Shown one piece after another: positions 43,138 to 51,587 of a DNA stretch of 64,000 nucleotides. The first letter of the stretch is position 1. Each line of letters begins with the position of its first letter. Position numbers and translations under genes: made by a program. The notes under the pieces are model-generated. The model ran no database searches. It had not been told where the DNA came from and saw nothing but the letters and a program-made list of their open reading frames with translations. The stretch is from Actinomadura hallensis (lineage in GTDB: Bacteria; Actinomycetota; Actinomycetes; Streptosporangiales; Streptosporangiaceae), in contig NZ_VFPO01000001.1 of NCBI RefSeq assembly GCF_006716765.1, forward strand, positions 6,634,001 to 6,698,000. Direction: 5' to 3'.

Positions 43138-43620
43138 GTGTCCCTAATGATCAGTATCCGCCGGAAGCCGCAGGAGGCAGGTCTCACGCGGTTCCACCGT
43201 GCGCGGGAGGCGGCTCGGCAGGGCGTCGAGATGTGCCGGCAGAGCGCCACCACCGCGGCGGAGCGGATCGGCCCCGCCGCGGGCGAGCGCATCATGGTCG
43301 TCCGCGGCTGGAGCGCACCGAGGCTCCGGCGGGCGGCCCGATACGTCGAGACCGGGCTCGCGCCGCGGGTGAGCATGTTCCTGAGCGATGCCGCCCACAA
43401 GGTGGAGCCGCCCAAACGGGAGAAGCCCGGGCGTGGCCCGCTCATGGCGATGCTGGGCGCCGTCATGGCCGTCGGGGTGGCCGGTGCGATCGCCACGCGC
43501 CGCGGTTCCCTCCGCGACATGACCGGTGGTTCCGGTGAGCACGCGGGGGACGCGACTTCGGCCGACGCCATGACGGTCTCCGGCGCCGATGTCGACGGTC
43601 AGGTGCATTCTCCGCAGTAG
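43138..43620 (+). CDS. DUF5324-like membrane-associated protein
   Basis: This 160-residue protein has a basic amphipathic N-terminal half (HRAREAARQGVEMCRQSATT), one membrane helix (GPLMAMLGAVMAVGVAGAIAT) and an acidic tail. GTG 43138 with GGGAGG five bases upstream is preferred to ATG 43147. Proteins of this kind occur next to crgA/rhomboid/cyclophilin in Streptomyces; function unknown. Its leader may fold into alternative stems. Confidence 0.7.
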   Translation: MSLMISIRRKPQEAGLTRFHRAREAARQGVEMCRQSATTAAERIGPAAGERIMVVRGWSAPRLRRAARYVETGLAPRVSMFLSDAAHKVEPPKREKPGRGPLMAMLGAVMAVGVAGAIATRRGSLRDMTGGSGEHAGDATSADAMTVSGADVDGQVHSPQ

Positions 43621-43793
43621 CGAGCACGACGAACCTTCTTGTCCGGCCCCTGTGACGGGGGCCGTCGCATTGGAAGCGTTCAGCCGGGGGTCCGGTCTCA
43701 CGGCCGGGCCCCCGGCCGTGCCCGGCGTTTTCGTGGCGAGACTCTCCCGCCCCATCTGTCCCACGGTTGCTACCAACCGGTACGGTGAACGCC

Positions 43794-44594
43794 ATGTCGC
43801 CGATGAAGGGACTGGCGGGCCGGATCAGGGCCAGGGCGCGCCAGGAGGTGCACACGGCGGTGCACCGCGCGTGGGAGTGGGTCCAGCGGCACGGCGAGAT
43901 CACCCCGCACACGCCAGGCCGCCGCAAGTTCGCCTACCTGGGCGAGGGCGCGTGCATCGGCTTCCCCATCGGCTCCATCTACGGCGAGCCGTGGATCTCC
44001 ATCGGCGACCACACGCTGGTCGGCACGCACGTGACGATCTCGGCGGGGTTCGTCCCGGGCCTCGACCTCGGGCCGGACGTCATCGTCCGCATCGGCGCGA
44101 GCTGCTCGCTGGGGCGCGGCACCCACATCGTCGGCCACCAGTCCATCGAGATCGGGGACGACGTCTTCACCGGCCCCAACGTCTACATCACCGACCAGAA
44201 CCACACCTACGGCGACCTGAACACGCCCATCGGGCGGCAGTGGCCGGAGAACAAGCCGGTCGTGATCGGCGACGGCTGCTGGATCGGGACCGGCGCGATC
44301 ATCCTCCCGGGGACGCGCCTCGGCCGGAACGTCGCGGTCGCGGGCGGCGCGGTGGTGCGCGGCGAGTTCCCCGACCACTCGGTCATCGGCGGCGTCCCCG
44401 CCAAGATCCTCCGCAGTCACGACAAGGAGAACGGCTGGCAGCCCCCGCTGCGCGCCGACCCCCTCATGTCCCTGGACGAGCTGGCCGCGCTCTCCGTCGA
44501 CGGCCTGGAAGGTCTCCAGATCCTCCAGGACAAGCTCCGCGAGGAGGCCGAGGCCCGCAAGGACGACGAAGTCCTCCGCGAGGAGGCCGGCTGA
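43794..44594 (+). CDS. Left-handed beta-helix acyltransferase
   Basis: This 266-residue hexapeptide-repeat protein has repeats such as ISIGDHTLVGTHVTIS, IGASCSLGRGTHIVG and VIGDGCWIGTGAII. The catalytic-type His is in ITDQNHTYGD, and the C-terminal cap is GVPAKILR. It probably O- or N-acetylates a sugar or cell-wall component. ATG 43794 is chosen; an in-frame GTG at 43785 is possible and no clear ribosome-binding site is seen. Confidence 0.85.
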   Translation: MSPMKGLAGRIRARARQEVHTAVHRAWEWVQRHGEITPHTPGRRKFAYLGEGACIGFPIGSIYGEPWISIGDHTLVGTHVTISAGFVPGLDLGPDVIVRIGASCSLGRGTHIVGHQSIEIGDDVFTGPNVYITDQNHTYGDLNTPIGRQWPENKPVVIGDGCWIGTGAIILPGTRLGRNVAVAGGAVVRGEFPDHSVIGGVPAKILRSHDKENGWQPPLRADPLMSLDELAALSVDGLEGLQILQDKLREEAEARKDDEVLREEAG

Positions 44595-44603
44595 CCCGCT
44601 CCC

Positions 44604-45035
44604 TCACCGGGACAGGAGCGCGGCGACGACGATGATCGTCATCACGAGCACCGGCACCACCGCGTAGATGAGGACCAGCGTGCCCTTCCCCTCGCGCTCG
44701 ACCGGCTGATAGGCGAGCACGCCGCGGTTGTAGATCGTGCGCGGAGGCATGTAGTAGAGCAGCAGCGGCTGCCCGGCCCGCGTGTCGATCGTGAACTCGG
44801 CCCGCCCCGTCTTGATCCCGTAGTAGAGGCACCAGGCCTGCACGGGCCAGACGCCCGGCGGCACCGCGAGGTGGTTGTCGCCGGACTGCAACCGCGCCTG
44901 GAACTCCCCGACCTGCGCGACCATCGGCAGCAGCATGGAGTTGGGCCCGTTCCGCCCCGCCATCCGCGTCGCCTCGACCCGAATGACAACGGGAACCGAA
45001 GCCCCACCGGCCCCCCAACCCCCCGGCCCGTACAC
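44604..45035 (-). CDS. Conserved small membrane protein
   Basis: This 143-residue protein starts at GTG 45035. The N-terminal half is a beta-rich soluble domain (GDNHLAVPPGVWPVQAWCLY, then RAEFTIDTRAGQPLLLYYM), and one C-terminal helix (GTLVLIYAVVPVLVMTIIVV) anchors it. Similar actinobacterial proteins have no assigned function. It is convergent with the acyltransferase, only 9 bp apart. Confidence 0.75.
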   Translation of the reverse strand: MYGPGGWGAGGASVPVVIRVEATRMAGRNGPNSMLLPMVAQVGEFQARLQSGDNHLAVPPGVWPVQAWCLYYGIKTGRAEFTIDTRAGQPLLLYYMPPRTIYNRGVLAYQPVEREGKGTLVLIYAVVPVLVMTIIVVAALLSR

Positions 45036-45412
45036 CAGAACACCCCCAAAACTTGATCACCGCTACGACGCACCCCCACCCCACCCGGTTCACCCCAACC
45101 CACCCACAACCCCGCAAACCCCGTCCGTGAAACCCAAAGCACCCGACCACTCGCGACCGCACCCCCGGCCTTCTCGCGAAGCGACCCTCCGGGCGGGACC
45201 CCGGCGATCTCTGGCGACGCCGCACGAAGGCCCAGCGAGGCGTGTCGCGCAGCGAGCCCCAAGCACCCAGAGGCAACCGAAAGGCCAGGGTCACCGTGAC
45301 GATCACGATGACCCTGGCCATCTCAGTAGCCGGCGCCCGAATCTGAACGTGCCTTCGAGCGGACAGAGAACCCCAGCCCGCGAAGCAAGCCCTCCGAGTA
45401 CCCGAAGCGGCC
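45036..45412. other. Intergenic island, left part
   Basis: A long C-rich tract runs from 45036 to about 45160. Words of the repeat family follow (TCGCGAAGCGACCCTCCGG, CGCGCAGCGAGCCCCAAG). GGGTCACCGTGACGATCACG and nearby words give weak palindromes. No gene with coding bias is present. Confidence 0.45.
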
Positions 45413-45659
45413 GGAAGGCGCGTCAGCGCCTGCCACACCGCGCCACGACCCGGATACCCCCCGACGCGACGACCTCAGCCACCGCATCAGCCCCGCGCCG
45501 ACCTCAACGCTTGCGATCGCGTCCGAAGGCAGGTTTCGAGCCTGCGAGAAACCTGATCGCGCAGCGAGCCTCTAGGCGAGCCGGAGCGATGCAGCGATCG
45601 CGCGCAGTTCCCGCCGAAGGGAGGGCCCCCAGGGCCCGACCGCCAAGGGAACTGCAATC
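45413..45659 (-). repeat. Dispersed structured intergenic element, copy B
   Basis: This is the same 247-bp element as 5548-5794, alignable without gaps at a constant offset of 39865. The right-end stem is AGTTCCC (45606-45612) with GGGAACT (45647-45653), against ATTGCCC/GGGCAAT in copy A. The CAGGTTTC/GAAACCTG stem (45530-45537 with 45548-45555) is unchanged. It touches the stop codon of the DEAD-box helicase gene (45660), so both copies are 3' UTR extensions of minus-strand genes. Confidence 0.8.
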
Positions 45660-47039
45660 TCACACAGCGCTGCGGGGGCGGCTGTTGTCCTTGCGGTTGT
45701 GGGTGGTGCGTGCTCCGCGGTTGCCGAAGCTGCGGCCGCCGCGGCGGCCGCCCTGGCGGCCTCGGCCGCCGCCTTCGCGGCGGGGGCGTTCGGGGATGAT
45801 CGGGCCTTCGATGGGGATGCCGGACGGCGGGCGGGCGCCGGTCAGCCGGACCAGTTCGGCGTCGCCGCTGGTGACGCGGACGCGGGGCGCGTTGATGCCG
45901 GCGCGGCGGGTCATCGCGGCGGTGGCGCGCACCTGGTGCGGCAGGACGAGGGTGACGACGGTGCCGCGTTCGCCGGCGCGGGCGGTGCGTCCGGCGCGGT
46001 GCATGTAGTCCTTGTGGTCGGCCGGGGGGTCGACGTGCATGACGAGGGAGACGTCGTCGACGTGGATGCCGCGGGCGGCGACGTCGGTGGCGACCAGGAC
46101 GCTGATGGTGCCTTCGCGGAATTCGGCGAGGGTGCGGGTGCGGAGGCCCTGGCTCTTGCCGCCGTGGAGGCCGGCCGCGCGGACTCCGGCCTGGACGAGC
46201 TGCTTGGCGAGCCGGTCGACTCCGTGCTTGGTGCGGGCGAACAGGATCGTCCGGCCCTCGCGGTTGGCGATCTCGGCGGTGATGGCGGCCTTCTCCTTGG
46301 GGGCGACCAGGAGGAGGTGGTGGTCCATGGTGTCGACGGGTTCGTCGACGGGGCCGATCGCGTGGGTGACCGGGGAGTCGAGGTACCGCTTGACGAGGAC
46401 GTCGACGTCCTTGTCGAGGGTGGCGGAGAACAGCATGCGCTGCCCGCCGGGCTTGGCCTGGTCGAGGATGTCGGTGACGTCGGGCAGGAAGCCCATGTCG
46501 GCCATGTGGTCGGCCTCGTCGAGGACGGCGATCTCGATGTCGGACAGGTCGCAGGCGCCCTGGCGCATCAGGTCCTTGAGGCGGCCGGGGGTGGCGACGA
46601 GGATCTCGACGCCGCGGCGCAGCGCGTCGATCTGCTTGAACATCGAGGTCTGGCCGATGACGGTCTTGAAGCGGAGTCCGAGGCCGCGGCCGAGGGGCTC
46701 GAGGTTGGTCTGGACCTGCTGGGCGAGCTCGCGGGTCGGCACGAGGATCAGTGCCAGCGGGCGCTTGGGGGCGGCCTTGCGGCCGGAGAGGCGGACGAGG
46801 AGCGGCAGACCGAACGCGAGGGTCTTGCCGGAGCCGGTCTTGCCTCGCCCGAGGACGTCGCGTCCCGCCATGATGTCGGGGATCGCGGCGGCCTGGATGG
46901 GGAACGGCTTGTCGATGCCCTGGCGGGCCAGTGCGTTCACCAGCGACGGCGGCATGCCGAGTTCGGTGAAGGAGGGAACCCTCTCCTCGTCCGCGGTGGC
47001 GGGCATGGTCGGGTTCTGTTCAGCGGCAGCTGTGGTCAC
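45660..47039 (-). CDS. DEAD-box ATP-dependent RNA helicase
   Basis: This 459-residue helicase has the Q motif FPIQAAAIP, motif I GKTGSGKT, PTRELAQQ, TPGRL, DEAD, SAT, ATDVAARG and HRAGRTARAG. A basic Arg/Gly-rich tail (GGGRGRQGGRRGGRSFGNRG) binds RNA, as in DeaD/RhlE-type cold-shock or ribosome-assembly helicases. GTG 47039 has GGAAGG before it. The mRNA leader is probably long. The terminator region is replaced by the structured repeat element. Confidence 0.92.
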   Translation of the reverse strand: MTTAAAEQNPTMPATADEERVPSFTELGMPPSLVNALARQGIDKPFPIQAAAIPDIMAGRDVLGRGKTGSGKTLAFGLPLLVRLSGRKAAPKRPLALILVPTRELAQQVQTNLEPLGRGLGLRFKTVIGQTSMFKQIDALRRGVEILVATPGRLKDLMRQGACDLSDIEIAVLDEADHMADMGFLPDVTDILDQAKPGGQRMLFSATLDKDVDVLVKRYLDSPVTHAIGPVDEPVDTMDHHLLLVAPKEKAAITAEIANREGRTILFARTKHGVDRLAKQLVQAGVRAAGLHGGKSQGLRTRTLAEFREGTISVLVATDVAARGIHVDDVSLVMHVDPPADHKDYMHRAGRTARAGERGTVVTLVLPHQVRATAAMTRRAGINAPRVRVTSGDAELVRLTGARPPSGIPIEGPIIPERPRREGGGRGRQGGRRGGRSFGNRGARTTHNRKDNSRPRSAV

Positions 47040-47251
47040 GCATTACCTTCCGAGAGGGGGGCACGTCTCGGGAGGCACCACGGGTTTGTGGGCTACAAGG
47101 ACGAGCCTGGCGCCGTGGGGGCGCCGAAGATTGATTCCTAGAGTCTAACGTCGTCGGACCGACTCCTTATGCCCTGTCCCCCGCGGAACATTCGGTGACA
47201 TGCGTCTCCGGGGTCCCGGGGGCCACGGGAGACGCGGTGTCGGGGCGGGGT

Positions 47252-47452
47252 CTACCTGGCGGGGACGGGGGCCTGGCGGTCGATCTCGCGCGCCAGGACG
47301 GTGACCATCTCCTCGAAGGCGGCGACGCCGTAGCGGGCGCGGAGGGCGGGGTAGACGCCCTTGCGGGCGGCCTCGCGCGGGTTGTGAGCGAGCTTACGAG
47401 GGCCAACGACGTCTCGTAGTACTACAGCTTGTAGTATTTCCGGCGAGGACAA
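47252..47452 (-). pseudogene. Truncated gene end of unknown family
   Basis: A frame ending at 47252 shows strong G/C third positions only from about 47390 downwards (LAHNPREAARKGVYPALRAR, then YGVAAFEEMVTVLARE). Upstream it passes through the palindromes with no coding bias and only a TTG start at 47452. It is best read as the 3' remnant of a gene that lost its 5' part. The family is not recognised. Confidence 0.4.
47420..47436. promoter_or_regulatory. 17-bp palindromic operator, distal
   Basis: TACTACAGCTTGTAGTA is a perfect TACTACA-N3-TGTAGTA dyad about 56 bp upstream of cydA. The half-sites match those of BlaI/MecI/CopY-family repressors, although the classical spacing there is two bases. 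Confidence 0.75.
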
Positions 47453-47453
47453 G

Positions 47454-47470
47454 TACTACAGCGTGTAGTA
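47454..47470. promoter_or_regulatory. 17-bp palindromic operator, proximal
   Basis: TACTACAGCGTGTAGTA lies 21 bp before the cydA start and 34 bp centre-to-centre from the distal copy, about three helical turns. The two sites differ by a single centre-flanking base. They probably control cydABDC. Confidence 0.8.
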
Positions 47471-47491
47471 GATGGTCGGAGGCCCGCGCAC

Positions 47492-48904
47492 ATGGATCCT
47501 GTCGACATCGCACGGTGGCAGTTCGGGATCACCACCGTGTACCACTTCCTGTTCGTGCCGCTGACGATCGGGCTCTCCGGCCTGGTCGCGGTCCTGGAGA
47601 CCGCGTGGATACGCACGGGCAAGACGGCCTACCTGCGGGCCGCGAAGTTCTGGGGCAAGCTCTTCCTGATCAACTTCGCGATGGGGATCGTCACCGGCAT
47701 CGTGCAGGAGTTCCAGTTCGGCATGAACTGGAGTGACTACTCCCGCTTCGTCGGCGACGTGTTCGGCGCCCCCCTCGCCATCGAGGGCCTCCTCGCGTTC
47801 TTCGTCGAGTCGACCTTCCTCGGACTGTGGATCTTCGGCTGGGACCGGCTGCCCAGGCTGCTCCACGTCGCGTGCATGTGGCTGGTCTTCATCGGCACCG
47901 TGCTGTCGGCGTTCTTCATCCTCGCCGCGAACTCCTGGATGCAGCACCCCGTCGGCTACGCCATCGACGAGGAGACCGGGCGCGCCGTCCTCACCGACTT
48001 CTGGGCGGTGCTGACCAACCCGACGCAACTCGCGACGTTCCCGCACACGATCACCGCGGCGTTCGTCACCGCCGGCATGTTCATGGTCGGCGTCAGCGCC
48101 TGGCACCTGGCGCGCCGCCGGAACGTCGAGGTGTTCCGCCCCTCGATGCGGCTGGCGCTCGCGGTCACCGCGATCGCCTCGTTCGGCGTCGTCGTCAGCG
48201 GCGACCTCCTCGGCAAGGTCATGACCGAGCAGCAGCCGATGAAGATGGCCGCCGCCGAGGCCGTCTACGAGACCGAGCGGCCCGCGGGGCTGTCGCTGTT
48301 CGCCGTCGGGACGCTGGACGGCAACGAGGAGGTCTTCGGCATCAAGGTCCCGGCCGTCCTGTCGTTCCTGTCCACCGGCAGCCTCGACGGCGAGGTCAAG
48401 GGCATCAACGACCTCCAGGCCGAGGCGGAGGCCGTCTACGGTCCCGGCGACTACCGGCCGTTCGTCCCCGTCATCTACTGGAACTTCCGGCTCATGGTCG
48501 GGGTCGGGTTCGTCACCGCCCTGATGTCGGTCGCGGGGCTGTGGATGCTGCGGCGCGGCAGGCTGCCGTCCAACCCGTGGGTCTACCGGATCGGCGTGGT
48601 GTCGCTGACGCTGCCGTTCATCGCCAACTCCGCCGGATGGATCTTCACCGAGATGGGGCGGCAGCCCTGGTCGGTGTACGGCGTGCTGAAGACGTCGGCG
48701 AGCGTCTCCCCGGGGGTGAGCGCCGGGTCCATGCTCGTGTCCGTCGCCGCCCTGACCGCGCTGTACGGCGTCCTCATGATCATCGAGGCCGGGCTGATGC
48801 TCAAGTACGCCAAGGCCGGGCCGCCCTCGGAGGACGAGGCCCTGCCGCCGGAGCCGACCGACGACGACTCCGACTCCGATCGCTCGCTCGCGTTCGCCTA
48901 CTGA
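47492..48904 (+). CDS. cydA: Cytochrome bd oxidase subunit I
   Basis: This 470-residue membrane subunit carries the three haems of the quinol:O2 oxidase. Its axial His is in TTVYHFLFVPLTIG (H18), the second haem region is in FPHTITAAFVTAGMFMVG, and the quinol loop is short, as in actinobacteria. The segment GWIFTEMGRQPWSVYG is the family signature. GGAGG lies nine bases before ATG 47492. It supports respiration at low oxygen or under stress of the aa3 branch. Confidence 0.95.
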   Translation: MDPVDIARWQFGITTVYHFLFVPLTIGLSGLVAVLETAWIRTGKTAYLRAAKFWGKLFLINFAMGIVTGIVQEFQFGMNWSDYSRFVGDVFGAPLAIEGLLAFFVESTFLGLWIFGWDRLPRLLHVACMWLVFIGTVLSAFFILAANSWMQHPVGYAIDEETGRAVLTDFWAVLTNPTQLATFPHTITAAFVTAGMFMVGVSAWHLARRRNVEVFRPSMRLALAVTAIASFGVVVSGDLLGKVMTEQQPMKMAAAEAVYETERPAGLSLFAVGTLDGNEEVFGIKVPAVLSFLSTGSLDGEVKGINDLQAEAEAVYGPGDYRPFVPVIYWNFRLMVGVGFVTALMSVAGLWMLRRGRLPSNPWVYRIGVVSLTLPFIANSAGWIFTEMGRQPWSVYGVLKTSASVSPGVSAGSMLVSVAALTALYGVLMIIEAGLMLKYAKAGPPSEDEALPPEPTDDDSDSDRSLAFAY

Positions 48905-48918
48905 GAGGGCCGCCGGTC

Positions 48919-49935
48919 ATGGAACTCACCACCGTCTGGTTCGTCATCATCGCGTTCCTCTGGACGAGCTACTTCTTCCTGGAGGGGTTCGACTTCGGGG
49001 TCGGGATGCTCCTGCCGGTCCTCGGCCGCAACGACGTCGAGCGCCGCGTCGTCATCAACACGATCGGTCCCGTCTGGGACGGCAACGAGGTGTGGTTCAT
49101 CGTCGCGGGCGCGGCCATGTTCGCCGCGTTCCCCGAGTGGTACGCCACCCTGTTCAGCGGCTTCTACCTGCCGCTGCTGGCCATCCTGCTCGCCCTGATC
49201 GTCCGCGGCGTCGCGTTCGAGTACCGCGGCAAGCGCGAGGAGGCGCGGTGGCGGGCCCGCTGGGACAAGGCGATCTTCTGGGGCAGCCTCGTCCCCGCGT
49301 TCCTGTGGGGCGTCGCGTTCGCGAACATCGTGCGCGGCGTGCCGCTGGACGCCGACCACGAGTTCGCCGGGACGCCGGCCGACCTCCTCAACCCGTACGC
49401 GCTGCTCGGCGGGCTCACCACGCTGATGCTGTTCGTCCTGCACGGGGCGGTCTTCCTCGCGCTCAAGACGACCGGGGAGATCCGGGAGCGCGCCCGGCGC
49501 GTCGCGGGCATCGCGGTCACCGCGGCCGTCGCCGCCGGCGGCTGCTTCCTGCTGATCACCCAGGTGCAGCACGGCAAGCCGGTGACCTGGCTGACCGCCG
49601 GGGGCGCCGCCGCCGGGCTGTTCCTCGCGGCCGCCGCCAACGCGCGGGGACGCGAGGGCTGGGCGTTCATCGGCACGGGGACCGCCATCGTCCTCGCCGT
49701 CGCGACGCTGTTCACCGCGCTGTTCCCGGACGTCATGCCGTCCACCCTGGACGCGGCCGGCAGCCTGACCACCGAGAACGCGTCCTCGACGCCCTACACG
49801 CTGAAGATCATGACGTGGGTCGCGGCGGTGTTCACCCCGATCGTGCTCGTCTACCAGGGCTGGACGTACTGGGTGTTCCGCCGGCGGATCGGCACGGCCC
49901 ACATCCCCGTGAGCGAGACCGAGCCGGCGCGATGA
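48919..49935 (+). CDS. cydB: Cytochrome bd oxidase subunit II
   Basis: This 338-residue protein has about eight helices, starting TTVWFVIIAFLWTSYFFLEG, then FDFGVGML and GPVWDGNEVWF, the classic CydB signatures. It packs against CydA. It lies 14 bp after cydA and overlaps cydD by ATGA. Confidence 0.95.
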   Translation: MELTTVWFVIIAFLWTSYFFLEGFDFGVGMLLPVLGRNDVERRVVINTIGPVWDGNEVWFIVAGAAMFAAFPEWYATLFSGFYLPLLAILLALIVRGVAFEYRGKREEARWRARWDKAIFWGSLVPAFLWGVAFANIVRGVPLDADHEFAGTPADLLNPYALLGGLTTLMLFVLHGAVFLALKTTGEIRERARRVAGIAVTAAVAAGGCFLLITQVQHGKPVTWLTAGGAAAGLFLAAAANARGREGWAFIGTGTAIVLAVATLFTALFPDVMPSTLDAAGSLTTENASSTPYTLKIMTWVAAVFTPIVLVYQGWTYWVFRRRIGTAHIPVSETEPAR

Positions 49936-51587
49936 AGCCCCTCGACCCGCGGTTGCTGAGGTACGCCCGGACGACGCGCGGCTTCCTGCTGGCGTCGGTC
50001 GCGCTCGGCGCCGCGACCGCCGGGCTGATCATCGCGCAGGCGACGCTGCTCGCCGAGATGATCGCCCGCGCGTTCCTCGGCGGCGCGTCGCTCGCCGATC
50101 TGCGCACCCCGATGCTGCTCCTGCTCGGCGTCGTCGCGGGCCGGACGCTCGTCGCGTGGCTGCAGGAGGTCGCCGCGCACCGGTCGTCCGCCGCGGTCAA
50201 GTCGCAGCTGCGGGGACGGCTGCTGGAGCACGCGCTGCGGCTCGGTCCCCGCTGGCTGGCCGGCGAGCGCAGCGGCGAGCTGGCCACCCTCGCCACCCGC
50301 GGCGTCGACGCGCTCGACGACTACTTCTCCCGGTACCTGCCGCAGCTCGTGCTCGCCGTGATCGTCCCGGCGGCGGTCGGCGCGCGGATCCTGCTCGGCG
50401 ACTGGCTGTCGGCCGTGACGGTCGCGGCGACGCTGCCGCTCATCCCGATCTTCGCGATCCTGGTGGGCCTCACGACCCGGCGGAAGATGGACCGGCAGTG
50501 GCGGACGCTGTCGGTCCTCGCCGCGCACTTCCTGGACGTCGTCGCCGGGCTGCCCACGCTGAAGATCTTCGGGCGGGCGAAGGCGCAGGCCGCGAAGATC
50601 CGGGAGGTCACCGACCGGCACCGGCGGGCCACGATGTCGACGCTGCGGATCGCCTTCCTGTCCGCGCTGGTCCTGGAGCTGCTGTCGTCGCTCTCGGTCG
50701 CGCTCGTCGCCGTGTCGATCGGGCTGCGCCTGGTCGAGGGCGAGATGGCGCTGGAGACCGCGCTGCTCGTGCTGATCCTCGCGCCGGAGGCGTATCTGCC
50801 GCTGCGGGCGGTCGGCGCGCAGTACCACGCGAGCGTCGAGGGCGTCACCGCCGCGGCGCGGATCTTCGAGGTCGTCGAGACCCCCGCGCCCGCCGCGGGA
50901 ACCCGCACGGACGTCCCGGACCTCGCGCACGCCACGCTCCGCCTGGACCGCGTGACCGTCGCCTACGAGGGACGCGACGCCCCCGCCCTCGACGGCTTCA
51001 CCCTGACCGTCCATCCCGGCGAGACCGTCGCGCTCACCGGGCCGAGCGGGGCCGGCAAGTCGACCGTCCTCGCCGTGCTCCTCGGGTTCGTCCGCCCCGA
51101 GTACGGGCGCGTCATGGCCGACTGGGACGACCTCGCCGACCTCGACCCGGACGCCTGGCGCGCGCAGATCGCGTGGGTGCCGCAGCGTCCGCACCTGTTC
51201 GCGGGGACGGTCGCCGCCAACATCCGGCTCGGCCGTCCGGACGCGTCCGACGCGGAGGTCCGCGCCGCCGCCGAGGCCGCGCACGCGCGGGAGTTCATCG
51301 AGGCCCTGCCGCAGGGCTTCGACACGCCGCTCGGCGAGCGCGGTCTCGGCCTGTCCGCCGGGCAGCGGCAACGCATCGCCCTGGCCCGCGCCTTCCTGCG
51401 CGACGCGCCGCTCCTCCTCCTGGACGAACCGACCTCGAACCTGGACGCGGAGAGCGAGGCCGCCGTCGTGGACGCCGTGAGCCGTCTGGCGGCCACCCGC
51501 ACGGTGCTCCTGGTGGCGCACCGCCCAGCCCTGATCGCCCTGGCCGACCGCACGGTCTCCCTGGAACCCGCAGGAGTGCCAACATGA
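49932..51587 (+). CDS. cydD: ABC transporter subunit CydD
   Basis: This 551-residue half-transporter has six membrane helices and a nucleotide-binding domain with Walker A GPSGAGKS, signature LSAGQRQR and Walker B LLLLDEPTS. CydDC exports reduced thiols (glutathione/cysteine in E. coli) or handles haem and is needed to assemble cytochrome bd. ATGA overlaps on both sides couple it to cydB and cydC. Confidence 0.94.
   Translation: MKPLDPRLLRYARTTRGFLLASVALGAATAGLIIAQATLLAEMIARAFLGGASLADLRTPMLLLLGVVAGRTLVAWLQEVAAHRSSAAVKSQLRGRLLEHALRLGPRWLAGERSGELATLATRGVDALDDYFSRYLPQLVLAVIVPAAVGARILLGDWLSAVTVAATLPLIPIFAILVGLTTRRKMDRQWRTLSVLAAHFLDVVAGLPTLKIFGRAKAQAAKIREVTDRHRRATMSTLRIAFLSALVLELLSSLSVALVAVSIGLRLVEGEMALETALLVLILAPEAYLPLRAVGAQYHASVEGVTAAARIFEVVETPAPAAGTRTDVPDLAHATLRLDRVTVAYEGRDAPALDGFTLTVHPGETVALTGPSGAGKSTVLAVLLGFVRPEYGRVMADWDDLADLDPDAWRAQIAWVPQRPHLFAGTVAANIRLGRPDASDAEVRAAAEAAHAREFIEALPQGFDTPLGERGLGLSAGQRQRIALARAFLRDAPLLLLDEPTSNLDAESEAAVVDAVSRLAATRTVLLVAHRPALIALADRTVSLEPAGVPT

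Larger units (their letters stand above)
47040..47491. other. Regulatory region between helicase and cydA
   Basis: The gap holds the leader of the helicase (left), a truncated minus-strand coding remnant (47252-47452) and two 17-bp palindromes before cydA. At 47115-47148 the sequence GAAGATTGATTCCTAGAGTC is less G+C-rich and may hold the helicase promoter. Confidence 0.45.
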
